Source: Lunularia cruciata
Taxonomy: Eukaryota > Streptophyta > Marchantiopsida > Lunulariales > Lunulariaceae
Direction of reading: 5' to 3'
Assembly (NCBI GenBank): GCA_948567375.1
Contig: OX419757.1
Span: forward strand, 35,960,001 to 36,024,000
Length of the DNA: 64,000 nt
The notes under the pieces were generated by a model. The model searched no databases. It was not told the DNA's origin and saw only the letters and a list, made by a program, of their open reading frames with translations. Each line of letters opens with the position of its first letter. Within the stretch, counting starts at the first letter, position 1. Made by a program: the position numbers and the translations under genes. Below, piece by piece: positions 42,030-53,319 of the stretch.

Positions 42030-42960
42030 TTGGCTAAATCATGAGATAATAACATACTAGGTGACAACCTTAATACCTTACTTCCTAATATTCCACCTTT
42101 TCTCCTCTTTGGGTCACGTTCCCCTTCTTGGTCAAGGAAAGCATACTCGAATCTATCATGTGTAGAAGTTAAAGGAGGTGGTGTAACAAAAGTGGAGTCC
42201 TCCATTGGTGCAACAAATAGTGACTCATCCTTGGGTGATAGGATTCCATTGTCCATGCCTACACTATTTGCCCCTTGGATGTTTGGGACAAATTGGAAGC
42301 CCAAGTCTGGGAGCACCACCCCCAGAGGAGATGGGAATTAAGAGCACTCCTCTTCACTTTCATGGACCTCTTTCACGACAACCTTGCTCAAATAGGAATT
42401 TAAATCTCCTAAACTTACCATAGGAGGTGGACTAATGTTTGATTTTCTCCTAAACATAGCTTCCATTCTTGCAAAATGTGTGCTCATTCCATTCAATTTA
42501 TCTTCTGTAGTTCTCCACGCTTTACCATATTCTTTCTTTGTGAGACCTTCTCTCATAGACTTGTTCTTAAGCTCCCAAGTTTCTTTGCACTATTTCATGT
42601 ACCTCAACCATTTCTTGTAAAGCCTATCACCTATTATAGACGTAGGAAATCCTTGCCCCTCCTTGACAAAAAATGTTGCCATGAAACTAAAAGTGGTCAA
42701 TTTTTTAATGGGCTTTTTGCAATTCCCACCATGAATCTTTGAAAAATGCTTGTGGTCGTCCAAATAATCTAGTATTTGGCTGTAATGGTGCATCGCCATG
42801 CAAAACCATTCAACCTCATTTGTTTTGTCAAGCAAAAGAAGCCATCCTCAACAATTCTCCAAATTTCCCTAAAGGTTGTTTAGATTGCAAATCCAAAGGA
42901 GAGTCTACAGGTCTTGGATTTGCATCCAAAAGTGAGTCTCTTGCCCTACAACAAGGTACT
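42030..42960 (-). pseudogene. Unknown protein with few stops, possibly transposon ORF1
   Basis: A single minus-strand frame with about three stops reads LLLLDKTNEVEWFCMAMHHY (42790-42850). GQGFPTSIIGDRLYKKWLRYMK follows at 42590-42655, then KEYGKAWRTTEDKLNGMSTH (42478-42540) and a basic KRRKGG cluster near 42090. Aromatic spacing and the KRRK signal suggest a DNA-binding nuclear protein such as the ORF1 of a DNA transposon, but I cannot name a family. The gypsy element at 33083-42020 may have inserted into this gene, with the coiled-coil frame at 32832-33082 as its other end. Confidence 0.45.
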
Positions 42961-43892
42961 TGATCTCCAATTGCTAAATTTTTGTTGCCCTTTTGGAGTA
43001 AATTCCTTGACCCCCAATCAATTTCTTGGTTGCCACAGTGCGGTGTAGATCATTACCCACACCAATGAAAAACTACAAAACCCCCATTTAGTTGACTGAC
43101 AAAAGAAGCATTTGCACTTGGGATGGTGAATTTGAGTTTTAAGTTTTGAGCTTAGAATTTGAAAAGTTGAGAGCGTGCATTTTGGACTTTGGATCCGCCA
43201 AAAGTTCATAAATCAAGACCAATTCATGCAACCATGTGGCTGAACTCTCAAGAAACCACTTCACTTCTTCTGACCATAATTTATTAAAAAACTGCATTCC
43301 TAAACCTCCATAACATGGTGCCTGATTTTTATAAATGAATGCAACTTGGAAAAAATACCCTATAACTGAATTTATAAAGCATTCATTTATTGCAATCTTG
43401 TCTCGCTATAAGGTTCACTAAAAATAATTACAAAGTTTTTTATTTATTTCATATATATCCATCAAATCTATTTCTATTTCTAAATCCCCTATTGTGCATG
43501 TTGCTATTCAGCTACTGGCAACTTGACCTTGAGGACTTCATATTTATTGATTATCAATATTTGCACAAGCATTTCACCACATTCTAACTAGTCAAAATTC
43601 TAAACATGGATGTTTTCTAAGCTGTAAGACATTGATTTCCTTGCACTTTGTTGACATCCTTTGTTCCTCCAAAAAGGTGCTTATTGATCCAAGGTAGCCA
43701 AACAGCCTCTTTCTATCGTACCCAAACCATTACCCAAGTTTGTTTATTTCAATATCATAAACCTTAACATGGACATAATGTAAATTGTTCTATTAGTACA
43801 ATGTTTTTTCTACTAGTAAAGCATTGATTCCCCTAATTCTTCTTCAGCATTCCTTTGACCATCCAAAAGGTGCTCATTGATCATGACCAAGG
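42961..43892. other. Unassigned sequence
   Basis: AT-rich with no recognisable gene. Two similar phrases about 190 bp apart (around 43610-43690 and 43800-43880: ...attgattccc..., ccaaaaaggtgct.attgatc) suggest a local duplication. Confidence 0.4.
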
Positions 43893-44164
43893 TGTTATGT
43901 TTTGCTTGTTCTCAATGACTTGACTGATTACTGAAGATAATGACAATCAAGAGCAAACGTGAATGATTAAACAGCGGGATGTGGGACAGGCCTTAGGGGG
44001 TGAGCCGGTTTCAGCCCTGGAGGTAGCATTCAGGACAGGAATTGAACCACATTATTTCCTATTGTCCTTACATTATTTGCGTAATGGGTTTCTAATGTGC
44101 TATTGCAAGAGGCACTCAAGATTGTGTTTTTTAAACAATTTGTATTAGAGGTTATTTGGTCTTG

Positions 44165-44560
44165 TAACACCCGTTTGTGCATGTGTGTGGTATTATGATA
44201 TTTAGCTTAGTATAATAAGTACTTGAGAGATATTATTTAGATGGATAAAGGATAGTTTTACATTAGTCATAATTAGCTAAAGTTAGTCATAGCTAAGATA
44301 GAAGGGACCTTACTTTAGAGGAAGTGGAAAAGATGAGCACCACTATTTTGGATTCTAGTGTATTGACTTGGTATTATTCCTAGGTGCTTGGCTTTGAGGA
44401 AAGAGTTGAGAACTCTTGGGCCTGCAAACCTTTTGTTTTGGATTCTTCTATAGTCCAAGGATAGCCCATGTGAAAGAATCCTTGACTTAGTGGTTGGGTC
44501 AAGATAAGATCACATGCTTAGTGGGATATGCCCATGTGGATGAATATTCCTTTATACTTT
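44165..44560 (+). repeat. LTR-like repeat beginning TGTAACACCC (plus)
   Basis: It matches the minus-strand copy at 17595-17967 from its first base. A TATATAAA box lies downstream at 44639-44646. It may be part of the copia 5' LTR or a separate LTR inserted in it. Confidence 0.65.
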
Positions 44561-44889
44561 TTGACTTTTCTTGACATTAGCCTAGTAACTTGAGTTACTC
44601 CAATAATAAGTAACTTTGGTGCATAACTATTTCACAAGTATATAAACTAGGAGTGAGGAGGTACTCATCATCCTTTCATTTGCAACTATCTCTCTCTCAT
44701 TGAGTTCTCTAGTGAGTAATGTCTTGAGTCTTGGAGTGTTAGCCTTGGAGGAGTTTGATGGAGTTGGGGTTCTTTGCCTTCTTAGTCCATGGTGCGCTAC
44801 CATAATAGCCATCAGAGGTTCATCCTGAGTGAAAGACAGGTCGGCTCACAGTCCTAAAGTGGGTCTTGAGATCTGAGGGTGCAATGAAG

Positions 44890-45740
44890 TGGGTCCAAAA
44901 GCAAGTCCACAGCAAAGCAATGGTAGTGGTGATATCCATAGCAAATACTAAATTTGCAATGGAGAAGTTTGACGGATAAAAACAATTTTGGAATTTTGCA
45001 ACTGAAGATGAAGGACCTTCTTGTCCAATAAGGACTACATAGAGCACTAAGAAAAAGATATGAGGACAAAAGTGATAAGGATGGGGAGGCTAAAGATGCA
45101 AATCTTAGAGCTATTAGCACTATTTGGTTGTACCTTACTGATGAAGTGCTATATTTTATTATGAATAAGGAATCTGCATCAAAACTATAGGCCAAATTGG
45201 AGAATCTTTATATGACCAAATCATTGAAAAATAGATTTTATCCTAAAAAAAAGTTGTATATGTTGCGGATGAAGGAAGGCCAAAGTATTATGGAGCACTT
45301 CAATGCTTTCAACAATTGTGAGTTGATGAGCATAAAGGTTAAGTTAGAAGAGGAGGATAAGGCATTGTTGTTATTGACTTCACATTCTCCATCATATGAG
45401 CATCTAGTCACAATTCTCCTATATGGGAAGGATGATATAAACTTTGAGGAGGTCACTTCAGCATTGTTGTCCAATGAGATGCGAAAAAGACCCCACCACA
45501 AAAAGATAAATTCAGAAGCTCTAATTATCATAGAAGGACAAGAGAGAGAGGTCAAATCAAAGGTAAATCAAGATCTAAGTCTAGAACTGGAGGTTTCAAA
45601 AGCAAGAATTGGATTTGTAGGAAGGTTGTACATTTCAAGAAGGATTGTAACAACAAGAGGCTTGAGTCCAACAAGGATAAAGGTCAATTTTCAGATCAAG
45701 CAAGTATTGTTGAGTCATTTGGTTTTGTGGATGATGTTCT
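44890..45740 (+). pseudogene. Copia gag
   Basis: KLENLYMTKSLKNRFYPKKK (45196-45250), KEGQSIMEHFNAFNN and LEEEDKALLLLTSHSPSYEH (45346-45405) are the signature of copia Gag (UBN2-type) proteins. A zinc knuckle follows in another frame near 45610-45650 (ICRKVVHFKKDC, first Cys lost). Frameshifts near 45590 and a stop upstream of 45196 break it. Confidence 0.85.
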
Positions 45741-46990
45741 ATGTTTAACCAAGATAAAGACCAATTTGAGGAGTCATGGATATTGGACTCAAGTTGCTCT
45801 TACCATATGTGTCCTAATAAGGAGTGGTTTCATGAGTACAAACCCGTCAATGGAGAATCTATAATAATGGGGAACAACATGGCTTGTAAAGGTATTGGCA
45901 TTGGTACAATACACATTAAGATGTTTATTTGTGTTGTGAGGACTCTTGCTGATGTGAGGCATGTTCTTGAGTTAAGGAGGAATTTGATATCATTATGCAC
46001 TTTGGACTCAAATGGTTGGAGGTGGGGAGCAGAAAATAGAACACTCAAGGTATCAAAAGTAGCATTGGTTGTAATGAAGAGCAAGAAGAAGATATGAAAT
46101 CTTTATGAGCTTGTTGGAGATACAATTACCAGAGGAGAGGCAAGGACTATTTCTGAAAATGAAGATCCCAAAGATCTTACTTACTTATGGCACCTACATT
46201 AAGGTCATATGAGTGAAAGAGGTCTAACTGAATTGTCCAAGCAACAACTTTTGAAGGGCCTTAAAGTTGTAAGTTAAAATTCTATGAGCATTGTATAATA
46301 AGAAAGCAAAGGAGGGTAATCTTTTCCATAGGAGTTCATTGCACAAAGGGAATTTTATACTTTGTGCATTTTGATGTTTGTGGCCTTGCACCTGTAGCTT
46401 CAAAATCTAGAGCATTATATTTTATACATTTGATTGATAATTACTCTAGGAGAGTATGAATGAAGCAAAAATCAGAGGTCTTCTCTATCTTTAAACAATG
46501 GAAGGTGATGATGGAGAAACAAATTGGAAGGAAAGTGAAGTGTTTGAGATTTGATAATGGTAGAGAATACAAATTTGGAGAGTTTGATAGATATTGTAAG
46601 GGTGAAGTGATAATTCATCACTTTGCCATATAGGGTACCCGTCAACAAAATGGTCTAGCAGAGTGGATAAATCATACACTCTTGGAGAAAGCAAGAAGTA
46701 TGTTACAAACACTAGATTGGAGAAGAGCTTTCGGGCAGAAGCTGTAAATATGAGTTGTCATTTTGTAAAAATTTCTCCCTCTATTGCTATTGAGTGTAAG
46801 AAAAATGGAAAAATGGATAGGTTGGCATGTTGATTACTCTTCACTTAGAGTTTTTGGATGCATAGCTTATGTTCATATTCAACAAAAACAAAAAACAAAG
46901 TACAAAGTTAGATACCAAATCTAGAAAAAGTATATTCTTGGGATATGAGAAGGGATATAGATTATGAGATCCAAAAAGGTGTTGCCTTGT
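45741..46990 (+). pseudogene. Copia protease and integrase
   Basis: ESWILDSSCSYHMCPNKEWF at 45768-45830 is the protease active site with D-S-G-A changed to D-S-S-C. The integrase starts with a zinc-binding region (YLWHLHxGHMSERGL, near 46185-46230). Damaged catalytic blocks lie near 46370-46570 and a G-L-A-E-W/R-like Glu block near 46640-46690. The C-terminal block KSRKSIFLGYEKGYRLWDP follows near 46915-46975. Stops are dense through the core. Confidence 0.75.
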
Positions 46991-47339
46991 TCTGAGTAGG
47001 GATGTAGTTTTTGATGAGACTAGTAAGATTGAGATGATTACTTTGGAAGGAGAAAAAAAAAACAAATTCAGTCAGATTTTGTTAAGATAGATATTGATCT
47101 TGGAAATAAAGACATCTCACCTCTTGAAGATCTACCAAGTGACCCATTAGAAGAGCAAAGTCCAGAAGTGATTCATGAATGTAGGTATCCAAATAGGGAT
47201 ATAAGGCCTCTAAAGAGATTTGATGATTCATTTGTAGCTTATGCTCTTCTTACAGAGAATGGTGAGCCTTCTTCTAGAGAATGGTGAGACTTCTTCTAAA
47301 GAATGGTGAGCCTTCTTCATATGAAGAGGCAATGCAAGA

Positions 47340-48070
47340 TCAAGAGTGTCAAAATGGAATTGTGCAATGGAAGAGGAGATGAAGTCTTTGGCCAAAAACC
47401 AAACTTGGAGACTTGAAAAATTGACTATGGGAAAGAAGGCAATTGGTTGCAAATGGATATTCCAGAGGAAGGGCTTCCAAAATCAGGTGGAAGTCTATTC
47501 AAAGCAAGGCTTGTAGCAAAGAGTTATAGCCAAAAAGACTTCAATGAGATTTTTTCACTAGTGGTAAAAATCTCTTCAATTTCTGCATTGTTGGCAATAG
47601 TTGCATTGTATAACTTGGAGTTAGAGCAACCAGATGTTACAATTGCTTTTTTATATGGAGAATTGGAGGAGGAGATTTATATGCATCAACCTGAAGGTTT
47701 TGTGGTACCAAGGAACCAGAACCTAGTTTGCAAGTTATAATAGTCTTTATATGGGCTAAAGCAAAGTCCAAGACTTTGGTACATGAAATTTGATGCTTTC
47801 ATGTTGAAGCATGAATATAATAGAAGTGAGTCAAATTGTTGTGTGTACCTCAAGAAGCTACATGGACCTAGAGTATTTGATTTAATCATCTTAGTACTAT
47901 ATGTGGATGATATGTTTATTGTTGTAGAGGATATGGTTGAAGTGGAGAAATTGAAAGCACAACTTGGTAAGGAGTTTGATATGAAGGAATGGTGTTCTTC
48001 AAAGAGTGTGCTTGGGATTGAAATCCCCTGGGATAAGAGCAAGGGGAAGTTATGGATAGCTTAAAGGATA
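47340..48070 (+). pseudogene. Copia reverse transcriptase
   Basis: AIGCKWIFQRKG marks the start near 47430-47480 and FKARLVAKSYSQKDFNEIF lies at 47490-47545. The first catalytic Asp region is LELEQPDVTIAFLYGELEEE at 47617-47676. VLYVDDMFIV with both catalytic Asp residues is near 47895-47925. Four or more stops and frame changes. Confidence 0.85.
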
Positions 48071-48239
48071 TATTTGGAAAAATTACTTGCTTGTTTTGGT
48101 ATGGAGAATGCAAAACCAATTAGCACTCCAATGGCAAGTCATTTCAGGATATTATTGGAGCAATGTCTATCAAATGAGGATGAAAGAAAAGTAATTTCAT
48201 ATATTCCTTATGCTAGTGCTGTTGAGGGTGTAATGTATG

Positions 48240-48884
48240 CCATTGTCTTCACTAGACTAGATAGCTGTGAGTATGGTGAGTAGAGACATGGCAAAACTAG
48301 AGAAACAACATTGGGAATTTGTGAAGTGGATACTTTGTTACTTGAAAGGGACTATAAATATTGGCATTTTATTTGATGTGGAGAAGTACCAAGAAGGAGG
48401 AATTACAAGGTATGTAGATTCAGATTTTGCTGGAGACTTGGATTAGAGAAGGTCTACTACAGGATTTATTTTTACACTTGTTGGTGGTGAAATAAGTTGG
48501 AAGCTTACTCTCCAATCTATTGTTCTTCTTTCTACTATAGAGGTATAATATGTTGCAACAACTAAAGCCACCAAAGAGGAAATATGGCTACAAAGATGAG
48601 CCAAGGATGCAGGACTCCCTAACCTGAAGTCCACACTTTTTTTTGATAGCCAAAGCACTATTCACTTGATCAAGAATCAAGTATATCATTCAAAGACAAA
48701 GCATATTGATGTGAGACACGAATTTGTCAAGGAAGCTATGACAAATGGTGAGATAAATTTGCATAAGATTGGCACAGAGGTAAATGCAACTTATATGTTG
48801 ACTAAACCTGTTTTTGTTGAGAAGTTCAAGTTATGCATGAACTTGCTCAACATTCAATGTTGCTCTTTGAGAAGATATAGTTGA
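48240..48884 (+). pseudogene. Copia RNase H
   Basis: YVDSDFAGDLD and RRSTTGFIFTLVGGEISWK near 48410-48500 are the first half. A K-E-E-I-W-L region near 48575 and the well kept end TKHIDVRHEFVKEAMTNGEI at 48696-48755 are the rest. Two stops. Confidence 0.85.
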
Positions 48885-48907
48885 TACAAGCAAAAGGTGC
48901 AGATTGT

Positions 48908-49010
48908 TATGTTTGGCTTGTTATTAGTTACTTGATTGACTATTGAAGACTATGACAATCAAGAGCAAACATGAAACATGAAGCAACAAGGTGCGGGGAT
49001 AGGCCTTTTC
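48908..49010 (+). repeat. Start of copia 3' LTR (truncated)
   Basis: TGTTATGTTTGGCTTG and the next ~100 bp match 43893-43995. The match ends near 49010. Confidence 0.65.
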
Positions 49011-49072
49011 TAGATATATTCAGTCACTACTACGGTAGAGTATTAAAGTGACTAGATACCTTGAATTGTAAT

Positions 49073-50705
49073 GTAGGGCATGGTTCCCTTTAGGTATCCC
49101 TCCCCACCTTGAGCTTCCAAAGGGGTGTGTCACATCCACAGATGGACTTTGTGTTCTTGGAGTGCTAGTAGGATTGGAGGATTTTGTTACACGCTTCTTA
49201 GACGCTCTCCAAGTAGAGATATGTTCTCCATGTGGATGACCTTCTATTACTAGGAGATCCGCAAGTGGCATTTGGTATACTCTCCTCTAGTATTACTCAT
49301 CGATCATCCTACCTCATCCGTATAGTTCCCCCCTCATCGTCCTTCCTATCATGTCTGAGAGCTTTTGATAGGAGGATTATGGGAGTCTTTGGTGATATAA
49401 TTGGACCAGGGACATTTGAGTGTGTGACAAGGGACTTGGCACATAGACAAACGGCTCTGCCAATCTCATATGGAGGGTTGGCTTGCTCTTTATGGAGGAG
49501 ATGGCACCTATAGCATTTTTGGGTTGTTGAGTTCTCTTGGCACTCCTACTATCCTCTTGTTTTGTGGTTGTTGATAGGCCGGTTTTGGAGACTTATGTGA
49601 TAGAGGTGGAGGGAGGATCCTTTTCTCTCTAGATGTTATTGTGGCAGACAAGAGATAGTCTATCCCCATGGGCATGAGAGGATTTTCCACCTTTTGCTTC
49701 ACTATTGTCAGATTGGACTAGAGGTTACAATCTTCATTGATGGAGCAACAATGTGAGCATACTCAAAATTCTCTCTTAGTCAACTTGTCCATTCCTTATG
49801 CTACTAGAGCACATCTTTGCTCTTGCTCCGGCAAGAGTGCTAGCTCTTGGATCCTAGCTTGACCATGCATTAGGGTATTTCGACTCGCACCAACTACTCT
49901 ATGTACAATGAGGTTTTGCTTAGGTTTGGTCCACCCATTTGCATCTTCATTACCCACTTGTGAGTGTGGTTCTACACTAGATGCAATAGTGGTCTACATG
50001 ACACAATGTCCTTTTTGAGGACAAAGGATAGCTACCCATGATGCTATTAGGGACACAATGTTTGCTATGGCACAACCGAGTGGATACTTGGCTTGAAAGG
50101 AGTGTTCGTGTTCTTTGTAGACAACATGTGTCAAGGCAGATTTATACTTGGTCCAAGATGATCAGGTGATAGTAGCGGATGTTGTAGTTATGGACCCTAT
50201 GCGAGATACAGTTTTGAAGGGAGTGATTACTCATCCCCCTATATGGGCAGCAAGTGCAGCAATAGGTTGCAAGGTCTCTAAGTATAGGGGCATGCAGCAA
50301 GGTCACCTCTTTGTTCCTCCAGCCTTGGAGTTATATGGAGCGATGGATACAACATTTGACACATTTTTCATGGAGTGCACCAGAACTTATCATGTTAGGC
50401 GCTAGGGTTTACCACTCTCACTCTCATACTTTGTAGCATATTTTAGATAATGTGTGCCTATTGCTCTACAGAGTGCAGTGGCTGGTGCAATCCATAGGAG
50501 AGAAATCACATTAGGTGATATTTCTTCCGATGCTCTTGTTGTGTGTAGACCGTACTACTTGCATAGCTTGGATATCTTTGGTGCGGTAGGGCAGATTCTC
50601 ATATAGACTCTATTGGGGCTAAACCTCATTTTACCTTTTTTTTTTATCTCTCCCTTGTATGGCTTGATGGGGTCTTCCTATCCTTTTTTTTCTACGCAGT
50701 CGCTT
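49073..50705 (+). mobile_element. Non-LTR retrotransposon, copy 3 (5'-truncated)
   Basis: It begins within the reverse-transcriptase end (matching 3474 of copy 2) and runs to the shared 3' terminus. It keeps the thumb/linker region, LGDPQVAFGILSSSITH...YLIRIVPPSSSFLSCLRAFD (49250-49370), that copy 2 lost. A finger region near 49910-49990 and the endonuclease-like block FVPPALELYGAMDTTFD (50310-50360) follow. 5' truncation is typical of non-LTR insertion. No poly(A). Confidence 0.75.
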
Positions 50706-50820
50706 TCTACCCTTTAGACACCTTGAATGGTCAATATTCAAGAAGTCCTACAAGTCCGTATTCAAGAGTTCAGCTCGAAATGACCGTGATGAGGAACTAT
50801 CCCTGTTTGTTTGTTTTTTT

Positions 50821-50823
<3 letters not shown>

Positions 50824-50858
<35 letters not shown>
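50824..50858. repeat. (TA)n microsatellite
   Basis: About 17 TA units. Confidence 0.95.
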
Positions 50859-50860
<2 letters not shown>

Positions 50861-51549
50861 CTTGGCACTCATGAGTTTTTGAGCAGAAACTCGGAATGAG
50901 GGGTACTGGCAATTGCTCAGCTACTTCGGCACTGCGTGAGGCACTGATGAAGTCGCAAGTGTTTTCATGAAGGTTTACTATGGCAGACTTCTACTTCCCT
51001 TTATTGTTTAGCGTCTCAAGACTCAAGCGTCCACTGTCATTTTTTCAATATACTTTATATCTTGTCCTTTTTTGCTTCGCTCTAATTTCCTTGTTACACT
51101 TTGAAAGGTTTCTGCAGCCACACCATCCTTAGCTCTTGCATTGTTCCACTCCTCCATTCCCCAGGTAATTCCCTCCCTATTATTTTTCCTTTGCCCTTTG
51201 CTTGATTCATGGGACCTCTGGTGTATACAATGTTCCTACCAGACTCCAGCTCACGTTTTTTTATTGTTATCGTTCACGCACTGCTGACTGGCAGTCCTTT
51301 ACATAGCGTTACCTATTTCTCGCAGTCGTTTGCATAGAGTTCTCAATTTCACAGTGGTTTACGAGTCTTTTAGCCATATGTTATTCTCAATTTGTTTCAA
51401 TTATGCCTTTGCTTCAAGTTACATTCGATGCGTTCTACATTATGGATTGCTCACTATTCTAGCATTGTGAATCATGTATCAAGCATCATGCAATTCAATT
51501 CATGAGTTCCGGATAACACTATCCCAGAACTGCTTCTGTTCTCGTTTAT

Positions 51550-51551
<2 letters not shown>
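50859..51551. other. Non-repetitive sequence, no gene recognised
   Basis: T-rich intergenic DNA between two microsatellites. No supported coding region. Confidence 0.45.

Positions 51552-51636
<85 letters not shown>
51552..51636. repeat. (TA)n microsatellite
   Basis: About 42 uninterrupted TA units. Confidence 0.95.
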
Positions 51637-51639
<3 letters not shown>

Positions 51640-51790
51640 TAATCAATATAGGGGGTGATCAGCCCAGGAGATAGCTTCCGGGGACAGGAAGTGAACCACG
51701 TTATTTCCTGTTGTTTTTACATTATTTATTTAATGGGGTTTATGATATGCTATTGCGAGAGGTCCTCTCAAGACTATATTTTCTAACACA
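51640..51790 (+). repeat. Dispersed repeat shared with 43995-44160
   Basis: gggggtga.c.g...cagccc.ggagatagc, ggacaggaagtgaaccac, ttatttcctgttg and tgctattgcgagag occur in the same order at 43995-44130. It lies directly next to the (TA)n run. Its class is unknown. Confidence 0.65.
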
Positions 51791-53319
51791 CGGAAACCTT
51801 ACTGACCTATGGAAGGTCAAGAGAAGTCTCTTTGACCCTCCAGAAATTCGAACTGGTCACGAGAACTTCGTGAAGTCAACACTGCTCTCCCTCCACATAG
51901 AGGATCTGCTGTCCTTCTCTGGGCATAATAGTTACGGACAAGCATTTGCAATCAAATTGTTTCCTCAATCAATTCCAGTGCCTGACAGTCCATGAGAAGG
52001 ACAGCAGGTCTTTTAAACCTCAACCCTTCTACTTTGAGCTTGGAAGGACATCAGTTACCATCTCAGAAGGCATTGTGGGATGACTAGGTACTCAGCTTGT
52101 TGACAGTAAGTTCTCTGACATGCAAACTTTACGTAGTTACTGTCAGGTACTTTACCACGTTGTCTTATACGTAGTCCGCATACGGGGTCAAGTTATCGAA
52201 CTATTTTCGTAAGATTGAGCGGAAGGAAAAATAGCAGGGAAGTTTTCAATGTTACAATTTAGTTTTTGATTTTCCATTGGATCAGTCAAAGTAGAAGGAC
52301 AGAATCGACTGCGCAAACACTGTTCTTCCCCATAATTGCAATTTCTGTGCATTAGAAGCATGTTCATTATTGAAGATAAGTTGTGGCAACCGCGATCAAT
52401 GTTGGCCCTGGGTGAACCTTACTTTGCCGGATGCTTACCATGTTTTCTTTCTTACACTTCACTACCAATATACTTACTCCTTTGAGTCTGGTGGTAAGAA
52501 AATTATGCATGAAGTTTCTGAAACCCGTGCATACACCTAGTCTATCTGCCGATTGATCTGCTAGCAAAAGGATTTCATCCCAGTATTCGAGAAAGCTTTG
52601 GAGGCGTGGATATCAGAAATTTTCAGAAGTGGTTCTAAGCGTTGCGGGTAGTGACTTGTCGATGATTTCTTGATGCCATACAGAGAGTACCGAAATTTAA
52701 GAGGTATATAAAAGAGCCTGAGGTTTTACAACGTAGAACTAAACCTGGTCCAAGTTCAAACCAGCAGCGGGTGCTTCCACCGGTCCTTCACTGCTTGCAC
52801 TACCAATTCTTAAGTGGGTCATACTATGTCATTATATTCTGCAATGGTATGGTCAACCCATTACATATTATCTTCGGTTCTTGGATTACAAGAAATCCGT
52901 TTCCTATCTGATTGATAAGTACTTTAGTGTACCGATGTTTGGTGCCAATACTTTCAATCAGTACTTGTATTCATCTGAATGCCTGAAGGTTTCTGTGAGT
53001 AGACAGTTCCGAGTGAACCTGACCATTTGTAGTCTAGAGAAGCCAGAGGTTGCTCTACGTCTATCAGACATCGAGCTACGGTAAAATGTCTTCAACCGCT
53101 ACCAGAATACCACTTGCGCTGGCCCAGCATCAATGCGCCTGTTGAGAAGCTCCAGAAAAAGTCATGCACCTTAGAATAAGGACCTGTATGTTCAGTATAT
53201 AATAATGTACAAAATAATCGTTTATACAGATACGCGCCGCTTTAATAGAGCCCGACTGCTACAAATACATTACTTACAGAGATGTCAAGAGGGCAAGGTC
53301 CTATAACCCACATACTCCT
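51791..53319. other. Downstream flank of the LHC-like gene
   Basis: No gene recognised. The part nearest 53320 should include the 3' UTR of the minus-strand gene. Short frames such as 52881-53084 show no known family. Confidence 0.4.

Larger units (their letters stand above)
43893..49010 (+). mobile_element. Decayed Ty1/copia retrotransposon
   Basis: Order on the plus strand is gag (44890-45740), protease (45740-46090), integrase (46090-46990), reverse transcriptase (47340-48070) and RNase H (48240-48880). Integrase before reverse transcriptase defines Ty1/copia. The ends share TGTTATGTTT.GCTTGTT, then gacaatcaagagcaaac, at 43893 and 48908, which I take as the LTR starts; the 3' LTR is cut after ~100 bp. 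The first LTR region also contains a TGTAACACCC repeat from 44165, so exact LTR limits are uncertain. Stops are frequent. Confidence 0.82.

Noticed and set aside
44020-44060. RNA polymerase III B-box-like sequence (complement GGTTCAATTCC), suggesting a SINE or tRNA
   Set aside because: No A box at suitable distance in either copy and no tRNA-like fold, so the match is probably chance.
51474-51674. Open frame with long Ile-Tyr run
   Set aside because: It is simply the (TA)n microsatellite translated.
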